A DNA stretch of 64,000 nt from NCBI RefSeq assembly GCF_041734735.1, contig NC_134887.1:41165680-41229679 (forward strand), read 5' to 3'. Source of the stretch: Babylonia areolata. Taxonomy: Eukaryota > Mollusca > Gastropoda > Neogastropoda > Buccinidae. Each line of letters opens with the position of its first letter. Within the stretch, counting starts at the first letter, position 1. Under the pieces are notes generated by a model that worked only from the letters and a program-made list of their open reading frames with translations, was not told the DNA's origin and did no database searches. Below are positions 1 to 18,899 of this stretch, one piece after another. Position numbers and translations under genes: made by a program.

Positions 1-565
1 TGGCTAAAGGTGTCCTTACGTCCTGCTGGTTCTGGCTAAAGGTGTCCTTACTTCCTGCTGGTTCTGGCTAAAGGTGTCCTTATGTCGTGCTGGTTCTGGC
101 TAAAGGTGTCCTTACGTCCTGCTGGTTCTGGCTAAAGGTGTCCTTACGTCCTGCTGGTTCTGGCTAAAGGTGTCCTTACCTCCTGCTGGTTCTGGCTAAA
201 GGTGTCCTTACGTCCTGCTGGTTCTGGCTAAAGGTGTCCTTACGTCCTGCTGGTTCTGGCTAAAGGTGTCCTTTTCTCCTGCTGGTTCTGGCTAAAGGTG
301 TCCTTTTCTCCTGCTGGTTCTGGCTAAAGGTGTCCTTATGTCCTGCTGGTTCTGGCTAAAGGTGTCCTTTTCTCCTGCTGGTTCTGGCTAAAGGTGTCCT
401 TACGTCCTGCTGGTTCTGGCTAAAGGTGTCCTTACGTCCTGCTGGTTCTGGCTAAAGCTGTCCTTACGTCCTGCTGGTTCTGGCTAAAGGTGTCCTTACT
501 TCCTGCTGGTTCTGGCTAAAGATGTCCTTACGTCCTGCTGGTTCTGGCTAAAGGTGTCCTTTTCT
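1..565. repeat. 32-bp tandem satellite
   Basis: About 17 head-to-tail copies of a 32-bp unit containing TGGCTAAAGGTGTCCTTA followed by a CTGCTGGTTC block. Copies differ at only a few positions, mainly ACGTC, TTCTC or ACTTC after CCTTA. The array enters from beyond the left edge. It probably lies in an upstream intron of the transglutaminase gene. Confidence 0.95.
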
Positions 566-1062
566 CCTGTTGATGTTGGCTTCAGTTGTACTTATCTCTT
601 ACAGGTGTTGGGTACAGGTGTTCTTGTCTCCTGCTAGTGCTGACTACAGGTGTCCTTGTCTCCTGTAAATGTTGGCTTCAGGTGTACTTATCTCTTACAG
701 GTGTTGGGTACAGGTGTTCTTGTCTCCTGCTAGTGCTGACTACAGGTGTCCTTGTCTCCTGTAAATGTTGGCTTCAGGTGTACTTATCTCTTACAGGTGT
801 TGGGTACAGGTGTTCTTGTCTGCTGCTAGTGCTGACTACAGGTGTCATTGTCTCCTGTAAATGTTGGCTTCAGGTGTACTTATCTCTTACAGGTGTTGGG
901 TACAGGTGTACTTGTCTCCTGCTAGTGCTGGCTACAGGCGTCATTGTCTCCTGTAAATGTTGGCTTCAGGTGTACTTATCTCTTACAGGTGTTGGGTACA
1001 GGTGTACTTGTCTCCTGCTGGTGTTGGCTACAGGTGTCTTGACTCTTGGTAGTACTGGCTAA
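566..1062. repeat. 96-bp higher-order repeat derived from the 32-bp satellite
   Basis: Period 96 bp: the TGTTGGCTTCAG block recurs at about 574, 670, 766, 862 and 958. Each unit is three diverged 32-bp monomers, recognisable by a CAGGTGT core. Because 96 is divisible by 3 an open frame runs through it, but the repetitive translation is not a gene. Confidence 0.9.
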
Positions 1063-1317
1063 ATGTGTCCATCAGACAAGTTGTGTCCTGTGAATGCGTG
1101 CTGTGTGTGTGTTCCCCTAATGCAAGCCGGTTGCATACTTTTGCCCTCATGCTGTTGATAATTTCAACTGTATTTCACTTCACTAGCAGTGTTGACCATT
1201 AGCTGTGCTAAGCTTTGTTTCGAAGTTAGTGTGTGCAGTGTGAACGCATGCACAGCGAATGTGGATTATGATAAAAGACTTTCTGGGGAACTCGATACCA
1301 TTGTGACTGGGTGACAG

Positions 1318-1815
1318 TGAAGACTGGGTGACACATTGTGGTGACAATGACAGATATATTGTGGTGACAATGACAGATACATTGTGGTGACAATGACAGA
1401 TACATTGTGGTGACAGTGACAGACACATTGTGGTGACAGTGACACAGACACATTGTGGTGACAGTGACACAGACATATCGTGGTGTCAGTGACAAGGATA
1501 CATCGTGGTGTCAGTGACAGACACATCCTGGTGACATTGACAGACACATCATGGTGACAGTGACACAGACACATCGTGATGACAGTGACAGATATATCGT
1601 GGTGACAGTGACAGTGACACATCGTGGTGACAGTGACAGTGACACATCGTGGTGACAGTGACACAGACACATCGTGACAGTGACACAGACACATTGTGAT
1701 GACAGACACATTGCGGTGACAGTGACACAGACACATGGTGGTGACAATGACAGTGACACATCGTGGTGACAGTGACACAGACACATCGTGGTGACAGTGA
1801 CAGTGACACATCGTG
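1318..1815. repeat. GTGACA-rich minisatellite
   Basis: Irregular tandem array of units built from GTGGTGACAGTGACA and CAGACACAT blocks (roughly 20-27 bp each). No stop codons fall in several minus frames, so long repetitive ORFs appear there. None is a gene. Confidence 0.9.
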
Positions 1816-1978
1816 ATGTCTGCGTGCAGGCAGCCCCGCGGAGAGAGCAGCAGTGGAGAGAGCGGTGGGCCATGCCCCGAGTAAGGCGCTCCACAGAGTG
1901 AGTGCCACGTTGTAGTGAGCGAGGCCACACTGCCAGACACCCCCCCACCCCGCCCCCCGACCCTCGCACATACACCCC

Positions 1979-2067
1979 CCCCCCCCCCCACACACACACA
2001 CGTTCATACACACGCACGCACGCAGTGTGTGGACGTGTTTGTGTGTGTGTGTGTGTGTTAACGTGTT

Positions 2068-2120
<53 letters not shown>

Positions 2121-2167
2121 CTGTTTGGGTGTGGGTGTATGTGTGTGTCTGTGTGTGTGAACGTGTT

Positions 2168-2265
<98 letters not shown>

Positions 2266-2311
2266 CGTGTCTGTGTGTGGGTGTGGGTGCATGTGCGTGT
2301 GTGTGTGAACG

Positions 2312-2359
<48 letters not shown>

Positions 2360-2404
2360 CGTGTTTTTGTGTGTGTGTGTGTGAACGTGTTTGTGTGTGT
2401 ATGT

Positions 2405-2440
<36 letters not shown>

Positions 2441-2479
2441 CGTGTTTGTGTGTGTGTGTGTGTATGTGTGTGTGTGAAC

Positions 2480-2510
<31 letters not shown>

Positions 2511-2515
2511 GAACG
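1979..2515. repeat. poly-C run then (TG)n microsatellite
   Basis: A short C run and CA tract is followed by about 500 bp of (TG)n with periodic GAACGTGT interruptions. It ends about 40 bp before the transglutaminase splice acceptor at 2558. Confidence 0.95.
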
Positions 2516-2558
2516 TGTGTGAGCGTGTCTGAGTGTGTCTTACGTTGTGTGTACACAG

Positions 2559-8950
<6,392 letters not shown>

Positions 8951-9111
8951 ATCCGTCCACATGTCCCATGGTAGTATCACATCTATGGCCAGGATGCTAT
9001 ACATCCGTTCTATGTCCTATGGTAGTGTCGCATCTATGGCTGTAGATCCGTTCTCTCTCCTTTGGTAGTGTCACGTCTATGGCCGTCTATGGCCGGGATA
9101 TTCCCTGATAT

Positions 9112-9230
9112 GTTAATAATAATAATAATAATAATGGATACTTATATAGCACACTATCCAGAAATCTGCTCTAGGTGCTTTACAAAAACGCTTTTGTTAA
9201 CATAAAACATTACATCTTGAGCAATTTCAC
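9112..9230. repeat. (TAA)n-tailed dispersed repeat fragment
   Basis: (TAA)n followed by GGATACTTATATAGCACACT and AGGTGCTTTACAAAAACGC. The reverse complement of the same sequence is at about 19400-19480, and a longer relative starts near 25625. Confidence 0.75.
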
Positions 9231-9440
9231 CAGAGATGCCTACGAAAGATCCTCGGCATAATGTGGCAAGACCGGGTCTCCAACCTCCAGGTCCTAGAGA
9301 GGAGCGGCCTGCCCAGCATCGAAAGCCTGCTGATTCAGTGCCAGCTTCGCTGGACAGTACACGTTGTCCGCATGACAGACAGCAAGATCCCGAAGATGCT
9401 GTTGTACGGCCAGCTGAAGGAAGGCCACCGCGAACTTGGA
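9231..9440 (+). mobile_element. LINE fragment (end of reverse-transcriptase protein)
   Basis: Encodes about 65 residues with WQDRVSNLQVLERSGLPSIE and QLRWTVHVVRM, the common C-terminal segment of many invertebrate LINE ORFs. It is truncated at both ends and lies between the two copies of the transglutaminase exon end. Confidence 0.8.
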
Positions 9441-9482
9441 AGCGCCACCAAAGGCGTCTTCCGGCTGGAGAGGATGATATAG
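9441..9482 (+). pseudogene. Duplicate of the transglutaminase last-exon end
   Basis: About 42 bp nearly identical to 8909-8950: GCGCCACCAAAGGCGTCTTC, then GGCTGGAGAGGATGATATAG against CTGGAGAGGATGATGTAG. It keeps the frame and a stop. It is followed by repeat units like those after the true stop. No splice acceptor is evident in front. It is most likely a by-product of expansion of the tandem array. Confidence 0.8.
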
Positions 9483-10380
9483 AACATATGTTCCCTGAAA
9501 CAATTTCTGTCCCTTGGTAGTATTACATAATGATGTGATCGGCGTTCCCTGAAACATTCACTGTCCTCTGGTTGTTTCACATATTACCAGAATTCACATT
9601 TTATGCCCTTTGGTACAACAGATATTAACATCATTGTCTGTCCTTTGGTAGTGTTATAAAGGTCCAGGATTCTATTGCGCATTCTCTGGCCATGTTACAC
9701 ATATGACCAGGATTCCGCAGAACATTTTCCGTCTTTTGATAGTATTACTTATATATGACCAGGGTTCCGTACACCATTGCCCGTCCTTTGGTTTTATTGC
9801 ATATGAACAGGATTCCCCACAACATTTTTTTATTCGTTGGCCAGGATACCATAGAACATTTTCTGTCCTATGTTAGCATTACATATATGATCAGGATTCC
9901 CTGTATTTTATGTCCTATGTTAGCATTACATATATGATCAGGATTCCCTGTATTTTATGTCCTATGTTAGCATTACATATATGATCAGGATTCCCTGTAT
10001 TTTATGTCCATTGTTAGCTTACATATATGATCAGGATTCCCTGTATTTTATGTCCTTAAGAACAGCCATCTACATAACCAGAATCCCCCAGAAACATTTT
10101 CTCTCCTTTGACAGTTCTGCATACCTGAACAGTCTCACCTAAACCATTCTCTGCCCGCTAGAACAACCGTCCGTGTGACTGGATCCCACAGAACCACTTT
10201 TCATCCATTAGAACCATCATACACGTGAACTGGATGCCACAGAACCATTTTACATCCATCAGAACCATCATGCACGTGAACTGGGTGCCACAGAACCATT
10301 TTACATCCATCAGAACCATCATGCACGTGAACTGGATGCCACAGAACCATTCCCACCATTACCATCACATGATTAACACT

Positions 10381-10949
10381 TGCTGATTTTGTTTTCTTGT
10401 CAAAGACATAATATTCATGTTGTAAAAGCTCTTTAGTATGTGCACCCAGAACATGGATATGAGTGCGGAGAGAGAACTAATCCAAACTATATAATAAAAT
10501 AAAATAAAATACAGTTACACCATAAAACAATTCATCCAAAATCACTGAGAGGGAAAACAGTAAACCAAAGAAAAAAAGAACGGTCACCCCGTTGTGTGGC
10601 AGTGCTCAATCATTTTTCTTCACCAAGTTGGCTCAATTACTTTCATGCTGCTCAATGATAGATGTTTGGGAAGGAACCTCGAGTACCCCATGATTATCAT
10701 GGCAGTACGGATCACAAGGGTAAATGTAAAACTAGAGCTGAAAAATGAACGAAGTAAAACCAGAGAGGAGCGTGGAAATATTGTACTGTGTGGTAAACTC
10801 TTGATCCCATCACATGTCCTGTTGAAGAAAGACTCCGAAAGGCTCCTGGAATGTTCTGGGCATTGTCCTCTCTCGGAACATCCACAGACAGGGATCTGCA
10901 GGCTGCACACAGGGACTTCCTGACCTCCGGAAAGGTACCTTGTACCTGC
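10381..10949. other. Intergenic, nothing recognised
   Basis: AT-rich with an (AAAAT)n tract near 10490-10510 that contains AATAAA hexamers usable as a polyadenylation signal. No gene is supported. Confidence 0.5.
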
Positions 10950-12540
10950 AACAACGCGACTGTGTGACCGGTGTGTCACTGTCGCTGGATAGTTTTCCCA
11001 TGTGCCGTAACATTTTGCCCTTCAATTTACTGTGCCATGCACTTAGTTTTAGTTGTTGTTTTTTTGGTGTGTGTGTGTTGTTGTTGGTTTTTTTTTTTTT
11101 TGTTTTTTTTGGGGGGGGGAGGGGTTGGGGGGGTGGGGGTGGTTGTTGTTTTTATGTGCCGTAACATTTCGCCCTTCAATTTACTGTGCTATGCACTTAG
11201 TTTTAGTTGTTGTTTTTTTGGTGTGTGGTTTTTGGGGGGTTTTTTGGGGGGAGGGTTTTGGGGGGTTTTTTTGTTTTGTTTTTTGTTTGTTTTGTTTTTT
11301 TGTTTTGGTTATATTTCAAATATCATCTATTCTATAAAGACAAAGAAGATTGTACATACCACAAACTGACCACTGTGCAGCTGTAACTGGATAGCTTTTC
11401 CATGTTCTGTGATACTTTACACTTCACTTGACTGTGCCATGCAGTCATGTTTAGTTTTTTGGCTTTTTTTTTTTCTAATTTCAACAATAATCAATTTTTA
11501 TGACAAGCAATGTTGTATTTGTTACAAACTGAATACTGTGTCGCTGTCGGATAGTTTTTTTCCATGTGCCATATCTTCTTCTTCTTCGTTCGTGGGCTGC
11601 AACTCCCACGTTCACTTGTATGGACACGAGTGGGCTTTTACGTGTATGACCGTTTTTTCCCGCCATGTAGTCAGCCATATTCCGTTTTCTGGGGCATGCA
11701 TGCTGGGTATGTTCTTGTTTCCATAACCCACCGAACGCTGACATGGATTACAGGATCTTTAACGTGCGTATGTGATCTGCTTGCTTATACACACAAAGGC
11801 ACTAGCAGGTCTGCACATATGTTGACCCGGGAGATCGGAAAAATTTCCACCCTTTACCCACCAGGCGCCGTTACCGAGATTTGAACCCGGAACCCTCAGA
11901 TTGAAAGTCCAACGATTTAACCGCTATTGCGCCCGTCCACTTGCCATATAACACTATGCACTTCATTTTACTATCACATGCAGTAAACTTCAGTTTAGTT
12001 TTTATTTCCCGGTTGTTGTATTATACTCCATCTTACAAAGATGAAAAAAAAAAAAAAAAAATCACTGTGTTGCTGTCATGGAATAGTCTTTACATGTACC
12101 ATAACACACTACGCACTTCACTTCACTGTCCCATGCACTTAGCTTTTGTTTTTATTTTTGGGGTTTATGATTTTCAAATTTTATCTATTTCATAGAGAAA
12201 AGAAATATTTAATGTTCCACAAACTAACCTTGCTCAGTGTCGCTGTTGTTGGATAGGTTGGTTTTTTTCATGTTATAACACTTTTTCCTTCGATTTGCTG
12301 GGCCATGCACGTGAGTTTCGCACTTTTTTCAAATGATTATGATCAATTCTATAAGACATATATTGTATGTGCCACCACAAATTGCCTTTTTTTCTTGTAT
12401 ACATGGGCAAGACATATCCCTTTTTTTTCTTTTTTAAAAAAATCCATTTTATTGCAATAAGACAAGAAAAATCATACGTGCCATAATAAATCGCTTTAAT
12501 TTTTTTTTCGTCTTGTATACATGGACAAGACATATCTCTC
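10950..12540. repeat. Degenerate ~150-200-bp tandem array
   Basis: Repeated modules (near 10975, 11155, 11395, 11945, 12075 and 12270): a TCGCTGTCGGATAG block, CCATGTGCC, ACTGTGCCATGCA, a T/G-rich stretch, and TCTATAAAGA followed by TGTACATACCACAAA. Divergence between units is high. One unit is split by a SINE at 11575-11941. Confidence 0.8.
11575..11941 (-). mobile_element. tRNA-headed SINE A, reverse copy
   Basis: Same family as 5373-5973 in reverse orientation: a (TTC)n tail at the left, and the tRNA-like head with GGTTCAAATC-type B box at the right. The 8-bp duplication TGCCATAT lies at 11567-11574 and 11942-11949. It is inserted within a unit of the degenerate array. Confidence 0.92.
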
Positions 12541-12870
12541 TTTTTATTAAAGAAAAAAAACTGAATGAATTATGGATCTGATTGAAAAATGTATCAAAAT
12601 ACTAATATAGACGCTTTATGTATACGAATACAAACATGTAAAATACCCACAGAATGGTGTCAGATGAGAGAGAGACAGAGACAGAGAGAGAGAGAGACGG
12701 ACACGGACATTGTTTATTGCCATTAACAATACTATCCTTTGGCAAGGGGGACAATGTATGAACAGAAGAATAACGGCGGTTTACAGAGAAATTGACACGT
12801 TGCAAAGAGTAAAAGAAAATCAACGACAAACAACAACAACAAAATCATAAAATACAGCATATTGTTAAGA
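12541..12870. other. Intergenic, nothing recognised
   Basis: AT-rich with a GA tract near 12665-12700. No feature is supported. Confidence 0.5.
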
Positions 12871-13400
12871 TTAAAAAGGAAAATAAAAAAGCTCGACCAT
12901 GCGACTTTCTACAGAGTCATTCATAATTATAAACTGTGGAACTGGCATCAGGGTAACAATGTTTTTTCGATAACAAAAGGCTTCCGAAGATAATTTCTTT
13001 TTCCAACAATTCCAAGCTAGAGCGATAAATTTCACTAGTGATCTTATTCTAACTTCATCATCTGTCAAAAGCGTACTGGTAAGGTTCATGTTCTCCAAGT
13101 TTTCACCGCTAATAATTAAGCATTTCTTTCGAATTTCTACATAACACTTCCATATAAACAGGAAATGAGTTTCATCTTCAACAGAAGCACCACACATTTG
13201 AAAAAAGTGGGCTGTAAGGACGTGTCGGCAGATAACCAATTTTTTTGTTAGCATTTAGGCCTGAAGTTCTAAGTCTGAATCGAGCCAGGCTTGTTCTGTG
13301 CCATTTATTACCTATTATTACTTTCATGTATTTTTTCTGCCAGAAAAATGTTCTTGAAAGAGAGGAGGCAATTGTATTTTTCGGACTCTTCAATGTGGGC
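12871..13400 (-). mobile_element. LINE 3' fragment, frameshifted
   Basis: The reverse strand reads HRTSLARFRLRTSGLNANKK in one frame and then continues in another with CGASVEDETHFLF and C-x2-Y-x3-RKKC. This is the Arg-rich segment plus Cys/His tail typical of LINE proteins. The switch of frame near 13240 shows a decayed copy. No reverse-transcriptase core is present. Confidence 0.72.
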
Positions 13401-14628
13401 ATGCCAATTCCTGTTTGTACGAATGAGAGAGGAGAGAGAGAGGACGACAGCACGGGGAATACAGATCAGTGGAGGAACAATGGGGCAGCTGGTGATAAAG
13501 ACGCCAGGACTGCAGAACTTCACAACAGCCGATTGGATCGATGTCATCCAGATTCGCCTATTCTCAGCTCACCAATTCTTGATTCACCTATCACTAAATT
13601 CTGGTGACCCTGATTCGCCTGTTCAAAGTTCGCCTATGAATTCAGTTGCTGTGTTTGTCTGTGTGCGCGTGTGCATGCACGTGGGTGTATGTCAGTCTTA
13701 AAAAAAAAGAAGAAGAAAAACAACAAAAAAACACCCAAAAACTAGCTTTTTTCATAGCTGGTTTATAGTGTTTTCTGTGCAGAAACATATAATTATATAG
13801 TGTGTGATGTGTGTGCATTTGAGAGTGAGAAAGAGAGAGAGGCTGAATAGGCAAAACGAGAATGGCGGGTAGGCGAAACAGGACAAACAAAGAGTCCAAC
13901 TCTTCAAGAGGCCATTGATGGTGGCAACATGATCAAAAGAGTAGGCAAAGTGGGAACAGATCTGCTCTGTGGGATCACCTCTCCCGGGCCACAGTTGCCC
14001 CCCTTGCAGGTACCTGCATGCTTACAATCACTTTACACACTCACACACACACACAACAACAACAACAAAACAAAACAAGGGCACATCTTTCTTTAAGAAT
14101 GAAATCTTTATTCCTAGAATTGAGATTTGAGCAGTTTTGAGCATGATGCTGAAATAACACTGAGATTCCAAGTAGTCTTGAGACAGAGACACTCACATAT
14201 TTCAGCAGGACACCAGCGAAAACAAAAACAGAAAAAAAACAAAAGAAAAAAGAAAGGATTGCAGATAGTGAGTGATAGATTTTCACCTTATTACTTATGA
14301 CTTCTTGGTGACTACCTGCCCACCTTCCCATTACAACAGAACTTACTGATATACAAATAATACTTATAATAAACACATTAAAACACGCACAGATTATCTT
14401 TCACTGATGTTCATCAAACAATGACACAAAACCACAAAACATGTATAGATTATGTCAAAAAAAAAAAAAAAAAGACCAACCATATTTCCAAAAATAACCA
14501 AATATAAATACTTATACTGAAACAAAAAAAAGAAGAAGTTATTTCGAAAAGTATGCATGCAGTCAGCAAAACTTTCTTTTTATTATGGTTATCATTATTA
14601 TTTATTCAACAACATTGAAAACAAATCT
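13401..14628. other. Intergenic, nothing recognised
   Basis: Contains a short run of related CACCAATTCTTGATTCAC-like words near 13540-13640 and CA or A-rich tracts. No gene is supported. Confidence 0.5.
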
Positions 14629-14860
14629 TTAACTCTCTCCATACGAACGGCGAAAGAGACGATGTTAACAGCGTTTCACCCCAGTTACCATCATCACAAT
14701 ATTGCAAGCGGAAGGCTCTTATACTGAAGAGGTGAATGTTGACAAAGAATACCACAGTTCTGACGACGGAAGCTAAAGGTTGGGTCATTGAGACACCCAC
14801 TGGACATCCGAGGGGTCTGTGTAGAAGAGAAGAGAGGACTGGCTGTACTGAGTGAGTTAA
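14629..14860. mobile_element. TTAA-bounded MITE (piggyBac-like)
   Basis: Begins TTAACTCTCTCCATAC and ends GTACTGAGTGAGTTAA: imperfect terminal inverted repeats starting at TTAA, the target of piggyBac transposons. It is 232 bp with no coding capacity. Assignment to piggyBac rests on the termini only. Confidence 0.65.
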
Positions 14861-16029
14861 AGCACCAACAGCTGTCATGGACCCCACACTTTTCCTGAAG
14901 ACCCAGGATCGGGACGTGCTGCATGCAGTCAGGCTGAGATTTGTTTGGGACAACAACAAAAAATAAAAAAGAGGTTGGAGTGACTGATTTTTAGTTAATA
15001 CTGAAAGGTACTGCGGCCAGGATTACGGGGCTGGTTTTAACTGAAGAGCATTGTCTTAATACCGAAACAAAGTGAAATAACTTTTTTTTTTAAACTGCAA
15101 AAATGCCAATACTGAAATCCATATAATTTAGAAATACTTCCACCCACGCTAGGAGACGGAAATGCTATAAGCAGGTTGAAAAATAATCTCCACACATATC
15201 TTGGTGGGTTTTTTTGGCTGTTGATGTTTTTTTAAGTACAAAAATCCATACCCTTCTTCTTCTTCTTCTTTTGGATGGGTAGCCAACATCGACTTGTCGA
15301 TGAATCTGCTACACAAATTCTTTTCCGGAGGGTGGTTCCGAGTGGGCTGTTTTAGTTAGTTCTAGGTTTAACAGGATTAGGAGGATTTTGTGGGAAGGGG
15401 GTGTGGGGGGCGGGGGGGAGAGGGGGGGGTAGTTTGCTGTTGTTTGGAGCAACAAAAAAAATCATGACCACACTCAGTACCAGGTGAGAAGAACGGAGGG
15501 AAGACCTCTCTCATTCTTTGACGATCAAGTTACGTTCAACAACCTTTCGACTGACACCCTCAAGTTCAAAGTTGATCAGGGCTTCACCTCTCTTGTACTT
15601 CAGGCTTTTTTTAAATCAATAATCGTGCCATTATCTAACCTTGACCTTTGACCCTGATCTTCAACAGAGATGCTATTTACCTATTCTGACTAAACACAAA
15701 AAAGAAGAAAAGTGGATGTCAGAGGTCATGCTAACTATCATGTCTGACTAAACAAAAACAAAAAAGAAGAAAACTGGATGTAAGATATTTTAGATCTGTC
15801 AAGCGTTGTCTATTTTGCCAATAAATAAAGATTTTAACCTTTGTCCAAAACTGGGTGCTTACATGCTCACTTTGTAAGTGTACGCGAGTCAAACATGTGG
15901 CACCAAACGTGACAAAAGAAAAATGCTGAAGAAAAATACACAGAGCAGCCATTCACCACCACAACGGCCACCACGGGAACACAGCACTTTCCAGTCGTTC
16001 TGGAATTCAGAGAAAGATGTAACACATAT
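14861..16029. other. Intergenic, nothing recognised
   Basis: AT-rich. A 35-bp segment around AAGAAGAAAACTGGATGTAAG is repeated near 15700 and 15765, and a G-rich tract lies at 15395-15430. No gene is visible. Confidence 0.5.
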
Positions 16030-16665
16030 ACACTGTTGCTCATAGTCCGGCCGACTGCAAAGGGCCATATCAGGAGTGCCTAAGTAAATAAAAAAAAAAG
16101 AGAAAATTCAGCCATGTTAAACACAAAAAACCCTGTCATATCTAAGGGGGAAAAGAAAGCAGCACATCATATTTCATGACATTATTATCTTAACCTTATG
16201 GCAAATAAAACCTTAGGTTGCTTTGATGAGGCCAGCTCTTCTGCTTGATTCATCATCCCAAAATTACAACAAAAAATTGTTAAAAAAAAAAGAAACAAAA
16301 ATACTTCAAAGCCAAACACACACACACACAATATATATATATATATATATATACACACACCATCGAGACAGTAACACTACAGAAGGGACAACTAGTGCCC
16401 ATCACAGTGTTTACAACGTCACTACCAAATCACCAGAGCAAAACAGCAAAGACAGTACATCACAGACTGGGGAAAAGAGAAAAATGTGTCCAAGGCTTGC
16501 AGGAAAAAACAACAGGCAAATGACAAGGAAAACCACAGTGAAGGAAAAAGAAAAAAACAGCCTGAAACAAAGACAGCAACAGAAAAGGGAAACTCTTGCA
16601 CAGAATTTCCAGAAGTCTGGGATCCATGCTGTTTGTACTGGAAGGCCCCTGGCATCCCACACAGA
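16030..16665. repeat. Diverged duplicated segment, copy 1
   Basis: Similar along its length, with gaps, to 19960-20755: the GCCGACTGCAAAGGGCCA block, TCATGACATTATTATCTTAA, the TAGTGCCCATCACAGTGTTT block, and CAGCAACAGAAAAGGG followed by AGAATTTCC. It could be an old segmental duplication or two copies of an unrecognised element. Confidence 0.65.
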
Positions 16666-16724
16666 AGTGGTTTAGGAACATGCAGGAACATGCAGGCCAT
16701 AGGAAAGTGTTATATTTAGTGGCT

Positions 16725-17385
16725 TGGCTCTGCACTTTGGTTATGGACACATTAAGTGTCAGCATATGTGGTTTTGGCCCTGCGTTTTAGCCCTGAAAAC
16801 GCATTGTCACATTAGTGTCAACATATGTGGTTTTGGCTCTATGCTTTCATCATGAAAAACCACTGTCACATTAAGTGTCAACACGTGCTTTTCGCTCTAC
16901 GCTTTTGTCCTGAAAAAGCACTGTCACGTTTAGTGTCAACACATGTTTTAGTTCTGCACTTTCGTCATGGAAAAACCATAGTCACATTAACTTGATTAAG
17001 TGTCAACATATGTGGTTTTAGCTCTGCACTTTAGCTCTGGACAAACATTGTTATCTTAAGTGTCAACGTATGTGGTTTTAGCTCTGCACATTAGTCATGG
17101 AAAATCACTGTCACATTAAGTGTCAACATATGTGGTTTTCGCTCTGCATTTAGTCAGGGAAAACCATTGCACATTAAGTGTCAACATGTGTGGTTTTAGC
17201 TCTGCAGTTTAGTCAGGGAAAACCATTGCACATTAAGTGTCAACATATGTGGTTTTAGCTCTGCAGTTTAGTCATTGGAAACCATTGTCACATGAAGTGT
17301 CAACATATGTGATTTTAGCTCTGCACTTTAATCCTTGACAAGCATCGTTACAGTGTCAACAAGGGGGGTTTTGCCTCTGCACTAA
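16725..17385. repeat. ~60-bp minisatellite
   Basis: About ten copies of a unit containing AAGTGTCAACATATGTGG, TTTTAGCTCTGCACTTTAG and ACCATTGTCACATT, with moderate divergence. Confidence 0.9.
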
Positions 17386-17514
17386 ACTGACCACTATAAC
17401 TGGTGTTAGATGGTTTGGGGTTCATCCACATTAAGTACTGAACAAGCCTGGTTACAGTACGTCTCAACATACATGGTTCTGGGGTCTGGACGTAAGGTCA
17501 GACCACACCACACA

Positions 17515-17905
17515 ACCAGCACAAGTGTACCCAAACACATCACAAGGTGTACCCAAATATGTCACAAAGTGTACCCAAACACATCACAAGGTGTACCCAA
17601 ATATGTCACAAAGTGTACCCAAACACATCACAAGGTGTACCTAAATATGTCACAAAGTGTACCCAAACACATCAAAAAGTATACCCTATAACCAAGCATG
17701 TCAAAAGGTGTACCCAACCATGTCACAAAATGTACACAAACACACAAAAAAGTGTACAAAAACACATCAGAAAGTATACCCAAACACATCACAAAATGTA
17801 CGGTTCACAAAGTACACCTAACACAACACAAAGTGAGCCCAAACACATCACAAAATGTACCCACACATATCAGAAAGTATACCCAAACTTCTCAGAAAGA
17901 GTCCA
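17515..17905. repeat. 22-bp minisatellite
   Basis: About 17 copies of ACCCAAACACATCACAAAGT with small variants (ATATGTCACAAGG and others). Confidence 0.92.
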
Positions 17906-18395
17906 AAATATATAAAATGCAAATGTATACAGAAATAATATTTCAAAACCGTATCTCTTTCCACCAAATACAAAAGATTTACCAACAATTTGACATACTT
18001 CTCAGAGTCAGCTTATCTCAAATCACTGTGAGCCAGAATTGCAGCATTCAACTGATACAGATGTGTATGCTCATGGCGGGTTAACAAAGATATAAACTGC
18101 AAACAGTCACATCTGTGAGGTTATATACAAATATTTGGTTTGTAAATAAGTTGTCCAATTTGACATGATGCCAAAACACTTTCATAATTTATCATCATTA
18201 AACCCAGTTATATTCAAAATGTATACTATTAATATCTGCCACTTTCTTGAACTGAAATACTCTTCTCCTCCTTAAATGAAAAGGCATTTTTGGCTGATTT
18301 TTGTAAGATAAATTCTTAATTCAATACACATACTACACAAGAACAACAGAACAACATATAATCCCTCTAATGTCAAATGATGCAAGGATACTACA
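17906..18395. other. Intergenic, nothing recognised
   Basis: AT-rich unique-looking sequence without a supported gene. Confidence 0.5.
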
Positions 18396-18524
18396 TAAAC
18401 ACACACACACACACTCACACACACACACACACTCACACACACACAAACACACACACTCACACACACACACACACTCACACACACACACACACACACACTC
18501 ACACACACAGACACACACACACTC
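18396..18524. repeat. (CA)n microsatellite
   Basis: CA repeat with regular ACTCAC interruptions. G-homopolymer runs follow at 18648-18670 and 18793-18838, with (TG)n at 18841-18872. Confidence 0.93.
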
Positions 18525-18837
18525 CTTTACAGAGAAAGAGCCTGGAATGTACCCCAGTTGAACTACCACAGTCAGTACCAGGAAGAGTAACTTGTTGATC
18601 ACATTTAGAGGGGTAATATACAACACCGCATGATTCCCAGGGGCGGAGGGGGGGGGGGGGGGGGGGGGGACGTCTTTAGACAATAAAGTTATTGAACTAC
18701 ACAAATGAGGAATAACCAAAACTGGTGATCTTTAAATTCTATATGTACAATGATTCCACAGGAGTTAAAAAATCTTGGAACACTGTGTGTGGAGGGGGGA
18801 GGGGATGGGGGGCAGGGGGAGGGGGGGGATGAGGGGG

Positions 18838-18872
<35 letters not shown>

Positions 18873-18899
18873 GATGTGACTGTGTGGAGTGGCAAGGGG

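Larger units (their letters stand above)
8951..10380 (+). repeat. Degenerate 45-60-bp tandem array in the transglutaminase 3' flank
   Basis: Diverged units built on CCAGGATTCCCTGTA, TTTTATGTCC and TAGCATTACATATATGATC (47-bp copies near 9880-10040), then ACCATCATGCACGTGAACTG units at 10200-10350. It starts at the stop codon, so part may be 3' UTR. It is interrupted by a (TAA)n repeat segment and a LINE fragment. Confidence 0.75.

Noticed and set aside
586-1062. 158-codon ORF
   Set aside because: It is open only because the 96-bp repeat period is a multiple of three.
1549-2556. 335-codon reverse ORF rich in Thr-His
   Set aside because: Translation of CA/TG repeats and the GTGACA minisatellite.
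9261-9482. 73-codon ORF as an alternative transglutaminase exon
   Set aside because: It fuses a LINE fragment to the duplicated exon end. No splice acceptor is apparent in front of the duplicated part.
14606-14959. 117-codon reverse ORF
   Set aside because: It overlaps the TTAA-bounded MITE and has no protein-family features.
17515-17905. CRISPR-like array
   Set aside because: Units are contiguous 22-bp tandem repeats without spacers, in animal DNA.
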